Made by a program: the position numbers and the translations under genes. From an archaeon (GTDB taxonomy: Archaea; Hydrothermarchaeota; Hydrothermarchaeia; Hydrothermarchaeales; JALUUU01), in the NCBI GenBank assembly GCA_027021185.1, contig JALUUU010000200.1, forward strand, positions 1-7,449: 7,449 nt of DNA. The letters are read 5' to 3'. The notes under the pieces are model-generated. The model was not told the DNA's origin, ran no database searches, and worked only from the letters and a program-made list of their open reading frames with translations. This document shows, piece by piece, positions 4,519 to 7,449 of this stretch (positions within the stretch are counted from its first letter, which is position 1; each line of letters starts with the position of its first letter).

Positions 4519-5771
4519 TCCATGACCTCCGTGACCTCCTCCGGGGCGGCGTGTTTATCCACGAACTTGTCCACCACGAGGTCTCTCACCTCCTCGTCCT
4601 CTCTGAACCTGTCCATGCCTCCTCCGCTGATGTTGAGGAGCACCGTCTCCCCCGGGTTTATAATGCCCTCTCCAGCGGCCTTCAGGAGGCTTCCGAGGGC
4701 TGTCCCGGCTGCTGGATGTATGTCTATCTCCTCCAGCTCATAGAACAGGTTAACGGCCTCCCTCACCTCTCTGTTCGTGATGCCGTACATCTCCCCCTTA
4801 GTAGCCTTTAATGCGTCATAGACCCCTCCCCTCACCCCGTATGGGGGGTACCTGTTGGAGAGGACGCGGGCCTCTATCAGGTCGAGGACGTTCTCCGCCT
4901 TGGGCATGTCCAGCTCAGGTAGTATCACCCGTCTCCCAGCCTGCCATGCCTTAACCATCGGGGCGAAGGGCAAATTCTGGGACAGGTGCAGCCTCGGCAG
5001 TGAATCCCCGTAGCCCCCGTCCCCCAGGAGCCTCATCCCGGCCTCCCAGGCGGCGATGGCCCCCGTTCCTGTTCCGGCTGCCTGGAAGTAGTGATCAGGC
5101 ATCTCTCCCATGGATTGAACGGCCTCCAGGAGGATGGTCCCCAGGCCGTCCCGCCGGGCTATGTTCCTGCAGCCGCCTTCGAAGGTGATGCCGTAGTGTA
5201 TGCTCAGCTTGCTCGCGAAGGCTATGGCGTCGGAGTAGTCCCCTCCCTTCAGCACGATGGTCTTTATATTCGTCGTGTCCACCACGGGCATCCAGACGTC
5301 GAAGAGGCACTTCTTAGGGATAACCAGGACCAGCGGCAGGTTCTCCTCCGAGGCCAGGTATGCGAAGCTTCTGGCGGTGTTGCCAGCTGAGGCGATGACA
5401 AGGGTCTTCACCCCCCTCTCCTTCGCGTACTGCACGGTTACCGCGGCCTCCAGCTCTTTAAAGGTGCATGTCCTTAGGGTTACGCCTTTCTCCGGCCAGT
5501 ACCCGTTGAAGGACACATATACGCTGTCCAGCCCCAGCTCTTTCTCAAGGCTGTCGCACCTGTAAGTCACGCTCCCTCCCCCATAGCTGCTTATGTCTCT
5601 GACGGGCAGCCAGTCATAGTAGCGCCATATCCCCGGGAACTCTCTCACCCTCAGCTTCTCTGATCTGTAGTAGCTCCTGGAGAGGGCGTCGTGGAAGGCG
5701 CAGCTCGGGGAGAATTCTCTCTGCCTGAGCTCGGTGTCGCACTCCGAGCACCTGATAACGAATTCGCCCAT
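4515..5771 (-). CDS. Cysteate synthase (PLP-dependent, threonine-synthase-like)
   Basis: A 418-residue fold-type II PLP enzyme. Cysteate synthase, which evolved from threonine synthase, makes L-cysteate from O-phosphoserine and sulfite in Methanosarcinales and relatives. Cysteate is then transaminated to sulfopyruvate. An N-terminal cysteine pair C8-S-E-C11 resembles the small metal-binding-like start of threonine synthases. The PLP lysine is probably K105 in RTCTFKELEA, after the YWPEKG stretch (91-96). The substrate loop is S128-AGNTA, and the cofactor phosphate loop is AAGTGTGA (231-238). The length suits the family. The adjoining comDE, overlapping by 4 nt, is the strongest reason to choose cysteate synthase over plain threonine synthase. 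No well-spaced SD precedes the ATG (GGGGGT abuts it). A TATA-like stretch lies in the 24-bp gap upstream. An aminotransferase for the middle step is not in this window. Confidence 0.85.
   Translation of the reverse strand: MGEFVIRCSECDTELRQREFSPSCAFHDALSRSYYRSEKLRVREFPGIWRYYDWLPVRDISSYGGGSVTYRCDSLEKELGLDSVYVSFNGYWPEKGVTLRTCTFKELEAAVTVQYAKERGVKTLVIASAGNTARSFAYLASEENLPLVLVIPKKCLFDVWMPVVDTTNIKTIVLKGGDYSDAIAFASKLSIHYGITFEGGCRNIARRDGLGTILLEAVQSMGEMPDHYFQAAGTGTGAIAAWEAGMRLLGDGGYGDSLPRLHLSQNLPFAPMVKAWQAGRRVILPELDMPKAENVLDLIEARVLSNRYPPYGVRGGVYDALKATKGEMYGITNREVREAVNLFYELEEIDIHPAAGTALGSLLKAAGEGIINPGETVLLNISGGGMDRFREDEEVRDLVVDKFVDKHAAPEEVTEVME
4525..4530 (-). promoter_or_regulatory. SD site for comDE
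   Basis: Minus-strand GGAGGT is a near-consensus SD six bases before the GTG at 4518, within the last codons of the cysteate synthase gene. It decides the GTG start and the 4-nt overlap. Confidence 0.7.
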
Positions 5772-5783
5772 ACCCCCATAATC

Positions 5784-5792
5784 TTAATTTAA
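5784..5792 (-). promoter_or_regulatory. Possible TATA-like box for the coenzyme M operon
   Basis: Minus-strand GTTAAATTA lies in the gap between the nuclease stop and the cysteate synthase ATG. Its centre is only about 17 nt before the ATG, closer than at the other promoters here. Either the true box is slightly upstream, or the operon is read through from the nuclease gene 24 bp away. Confidence 0.35.
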
Positions 5793-5795
5793 CAG

Positions 5796-6563
5796 CTAAG
5801 AACTTTTTTCTACAAAGGTCTTCTCCCTGAGCCTTTGATAAACCTCCTCCGCCAGGGGCTTCAGGTTAGCGGTGTCAGCCCTGTTATAATCCAGGAGAGT
5901 CGTGAGGGCCTCCCGGTCGCCGTGCCTCCTCCAGCGCCTCCAGAGCCTGACAGCCTCCAATCCGTCCATCTCCTGGATGCTCTCATCCCGCTCAATGCCC
6001 AGCTCTTTCTCCACGGTCTTAAGGCCTCCCCTCAGCCCCGCCCGTCTCCCCGCGAAGCACAGGTCGATGTGGGGGATGTCGAGCCTCAGTCCTGGAAACT
6101 TCCTCTGGAGGAAAGGGAGGTCGAAGACCGCCCCGTAGAAAGTGATCAGGAGCCCGTACCTGGACAGCTCCTCTGCAAGGGCCTCCTGGGTCAGGTCTAT
6201 TCCTTTCACAAGGGTCTTCACCCTCTCTCCGTCCGAGACCCCCACCACCGTGACCTCGCTCTCCCCGGGGCTGAGACCCGTGGTCTCTATGTCCAGGAAG
6301 CACGCCCTGTCCCTGAACTCGTGGTAAAGCCTCCAGGCATCCCTGGGCTTCAGTTTCTCTCGGAAATAAGTCGTGAGGCCCCTGTTTAGGCACGTGCTCG
6401 CCTCCTCCAGGCTCTGGTCGTACCGCCTCTTCACCTCTCTGGAGAATCCCCTCACCCTCTCTCGTTCCAGGAAGTCCTCCCAGCACAGAAGGCCCTGCCT
6501 CCAGAGCCGCTCCTCTATGCGGTATCCAACACCATCTAGGAGAACAAAGCTGTTTCGGAGCAT
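5796..6563 (-). CDS. RNase_H_2/YprB-like DEDDy 3'-5' exonuclease-type protein
   Basis: A 255-residue protein of the RNase H-like RNase_H_2 (YprB-type) family, predicted to be a metal-dependent exonuclease on DNA or RNA. Residues 6-35 (LLDGVGYRIEERLWRQGL, then CWEDFL) look like the helix-hairpin-helix-type N-terminus common in this family. The nuclease core runs from about 88. Exo I is FLDIETTGL with D91 and E93, Exo II is TFYGAVFDLPFL with D148, and Exo III is Y226-N-R-A-D230, giving the DEDDy set. HIDLCFAGRRAGLRGG and LKTVEKELGI between them are typical of the family. The Exo II motif has Tyr143 where Asn is usual ('fNG..FD'). The four acidic residues are intact, so activity is likely. A TATA-like box overlaps the stop of the upstream helix-turn-helix gene about 22 nt before the ATG. 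Confidence 0.85.
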   Translation of the reverse strand: MLRNSFVLLDGVGYRIEERLWRQGLLCWEDFLERERVRGFSREVKRRYDQSLEEASTCLNRGLTTYFREKLKPRDAWRLYHEFRDRACFLDIETTGLSPGESEVTVVGVSDGERVKTLVKGIDLTQEALAEELSRYGLLITFYGAVFDLPFLQRKFPGLRLDIPHIDLCFAGRRAGLRGGLKTVEKELGIERDESIQEMDGLEAVRLWRRWRRHGDREALTTLLDYNRADTANLKPLAEEVYQRLREKTFVEKSS

Positions 6564-6581
6564 GGCCTCAAACTGCCCCAG

Positions 6582-6589
6582 AATTAAAC
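6582..6589 (-). promoter_or_regulatory. TATA-like box for the nuclease gene
   Basis: Minus-strand GTTTAATT overlaps the TAA stop of the helix-turn-helix gene and is centred about 22 nt before the ATG at 6563, allowing a leaderless or near-leaderless start. A GAGG close to the ATG (two bases away) is too near to be a good SD. Confidence 0.45.
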
Positions 6590-7111
6590 GTTATCCTCTC
6601 TCCCCCCGTATCTATAGCTGTAGAGAGCCCGCATCTCCTCTATCACGTCAGGGGGTGCCTGGACAACATGATAATATGACCGTCCTCTACTTCCCTGCCT
6701 TGACAGCAGCATAAAGCCCCTCTCCAGGAGCCACAGCCTGAACCTATCCAGATCGCTGTCCCTGTATATGAGGCCCCTCCATTTCCCGTTTCCATCCGTG
6801 AGGACCCCTGAGTGTTCCTCCAGGATCTTCCTGTATCGCTTCACGTTCCTCTTCCTCAGGCCCTCCAGCTGCCTGAGGTTGAAGATTCTCCTTATGCCTT
6901 TCCTCGTTAAAAGCTTCTGAAGGGTGCTCTTGGCTATGCCCGTATCTCGGGATATCTCTCCCAGGCCGAAGTAGGGGCGGCGCATCAGAACCCCGGCCAC
7001 TGTCAGCATGTCGGCCTCGAAGGGGGATATGTCGTCTTTGTAGACTTTTCCGTGCCTGGGCGGCTGACCCTTCAATCGCTCCTCTGCCAGGAGCATGAAG
7101 AGGGGCTTCAT
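6584..7111 (-). CDS. Helix-turn-helix protein of unknown target
   Basis: A 175-residue basic protein, not assigned to a named family. Residues 29-46 (SPFEADMLTVAGVLMRRP) form a helix leading into a clear helix-turn-helix at about 49-72 (GLGEISRDTGIAKSTLQKLL). The 'G-I-A-K-S-T-L' turn and recognition helix are like those of archaeal winged-helix regulators. A highly basic stretch follows (RNVKRYRKILEEH, about 87-99). The C-terminal half has RGLIYRDSDLDRFRLWLLERGF and a Tyr/Arg-rich segment ending near the stop; it resembles nothing I can name. A DNA-binding role is likely; ligand, partner and target are unknown. It is divergent from the radC-like gene, so it might regulate itself and radC. The ATG at 7111 is supported by a TATA-like box about 28 nt upstream. 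Confidence 0.75.
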   Translation of the reverse strand: MKPLFMLLAEERLKGQPPRHGKVYKDDISPFEADMLTVAGVLMRRPYFGLGEISRDTGIAKSTLQKLLTRKGIRRIFNLRQLEGLRKRNVKRYRKILEEHSGVLTDGNGKWRGLIYRDSDLDRFRLWLLERGFMLLSRQGSRGRSYYHVVQAPPDVIEEMRALYSYRYGGREDNV

Positions 7112-7130
7112 GGATAGAAATCATCACCCA

Positions 7131-7150
7131 GGGAAGATAAAACTTTTCCC
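7131..7150. promoter_or_regulatory. Imperfect inverted repeat around the TATA box in the divergent gap
   Basis: GGGAA (7131-7135) and TTCCC (7146-7150) flank GATAAAAC (7136-7143), which on the minus strand reads GTTTTATC. Its centre is about 28 nt before the helix-turn-helix gene's ATG. An inverted repeat straddling a TATA box is a common layout for an archaeal repressor site, so autoregulation is possible. The arms are only five bases long and could be chance. The rest of the 86-bp gap (7112-7197) shows no other clear signal apart from AGGTACCT at 7188-7195. Confidence 0.4.
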
Positions 7151-7187
7151 GCGCTCTTAGGCAAATGGTTTCTAGGGGGATGCCACC

Positions 7188-7195
7188 AGGTACCT
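7188..7195 (+). promoter_or_regulatory. Weak SD within an 8-bp palindrome before radC
   Basis: AGGTACCT is a perfect 8-bp palindrome. Its first half AGGT lies six bases before the ATG at 7198 and could act as a weak SD, so unlike most first genes here radC may have a short leader. Confidence 0.3.
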
Positions 7196-7197
7196 AA

Positions 7198-7449
7198 ATG
7201 AACCAAGAAACCGTTAAGATCCATGACCTCCCCCTCGAGGACAGGCCCAGGGAGAGGCTGATGAAGCTGGGCCCGGAGCATCTCAGCACCGCAGAGCTCA
7301 TAGCCATCATACTGAGAACCGGGACCATCGGTGAGAACGTCTCTGTTGTGGCGGGCAGGCTCCTCAAGAAATTTGGGTTGAAAGGGCTCTCCACCGCCTC
7401 TCTGCAGGAGCTGATGATGGTTCAGGGGGTAAAGGAGGTGAAGGCCGGC
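7198..7449 (+). CDS. radC: RadC-like (JAB-domain) protein, 5' part
   Basis: The first 84 codons of a RadC/UPF0758 protein that continues past the window. The N-terminal pattern is clear: IHDLPLEDRPRERLMKLGPE, then LSTAELIAIILRTGT (about 29-43). After that come VVAGRLLKKFGLKGLS and the helix-hairpin-helix-like ELMMVQGVKEVKAG, equivalent to the family's 'ELl.i.GiG..KA'. The metal-binding JAB/MPN domain with its His/Asp residues would lie downstream and cannot be checked. RadC was once named a DNA repair protein, but its biochemical role remains unsettled. The family is mainly bacterial and occurs in some archaea. The ATG at 7198 gives the normal family N-terminus. The gene is divergent from the helix-turn-helix gene across an 86-bp gap. 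Confidence 0.88.
   Translation, partial: MNQETVKIHDLPLEDRPRERLMKLGPEHLSTAELIAIILRTGTIGENVSVVAGRLLKKFGLKGLSTASLQELMMVQGVKEVKAG

Noticed and set aside
4132..4743. A 203-codon open frame on the + strand opposite comDE and cysteate synthase
   Set aside because: It crosses the junction of two well-supported minus-strand genes and its translation looks random.
5835..6389. A 184-codon open frame on the + strand opposite the nuclease gene
   Set aside because: It is antisense to the intact DEDDy nuclease, has no start signals, and its composition is that of a shadow frame.
7180..7196. Five-codon frame ATG-CCA-CCA-GGT-ACC-TAA just before radC as a leader peptide
   Set aside because: It is too short, has no SD, and shows no regulatory codon pattern.

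Overview
The window looks archaeal and GC-rich. It most likely comes from a coenzyme-M-using euryarchaeon: a methanogen of the Methanosarcinales/Methanotrichales/Methanomicrobiales type, or an anaerobic alkane or methane oxidiser related to them. Three things point this way. A cysteate-synthase-like gene is joined by overlap to a fused ComDE-type sulfopyruvate decarboxylase. First genes of transcription units have archaeal TATA-like boxes about 22-28 nt before the start codon and no Shine-Dalgarno (SD), which suggests leaderless mRNAs. Internal operon genes instead have SD sites or stop/start overlaps. No signal peptides or membrane segments are apparent in any complete product.

Left part (1-2513): the tail of an AhpD/carboxymuconolactone decarboxylase (CMD)-like gene and a cytosolic DsbA-like CPPC oxidoreductase run on the + strand. 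They face a minus-strand operon read right to left: a DUF2096-like protein (start 2063), a second CMD-like protein (GTG start 1553) and a small three-cysteine protein (TTG start 1126). A 33-bp gap (2064-2096) separates this operon from a divergent + strand pyridoxamine-phosphate-oxidase-like flavin split-barrel gene, and each strand has its own TATA-like box in that gap. Much of this region looks concerned with thiol and flavin redox, but no substrate can be named.

Middle part (2507-5771, minus strand): a tightly coupled three-gene coenzyme M module. Cysteate synthase overlaps comDE by 4 nt (GTGA). comDE overlaps, again by 4 nt (ATGA), a gene for an NMT1/THI5-like, substrate-binding-protein-like polypeptide without a signal peptide. 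The first two would make cysteate from phosphoserine and sulfite and, after an aminotransferase not present here, decarboxylate sulfopyruvate to sulfoacetaldehyde. The third is unassigned and is the most interesting gene in the window.

Right part (5796-7449): a DEDDy RNase_H_2/YprB-like nuclease and a helix-turn-helix protein on the minus strand, then the 5' end of a divergent radC-like gene on the + strand that leaves the window. These look like DNA/RNA maintenance and regulation and are not obviously tied to coenzyme M. Coding is dense: no gap reaches 300 bases, and I saw no tRNA, rRNA, CRISPR array or insertion sequence.
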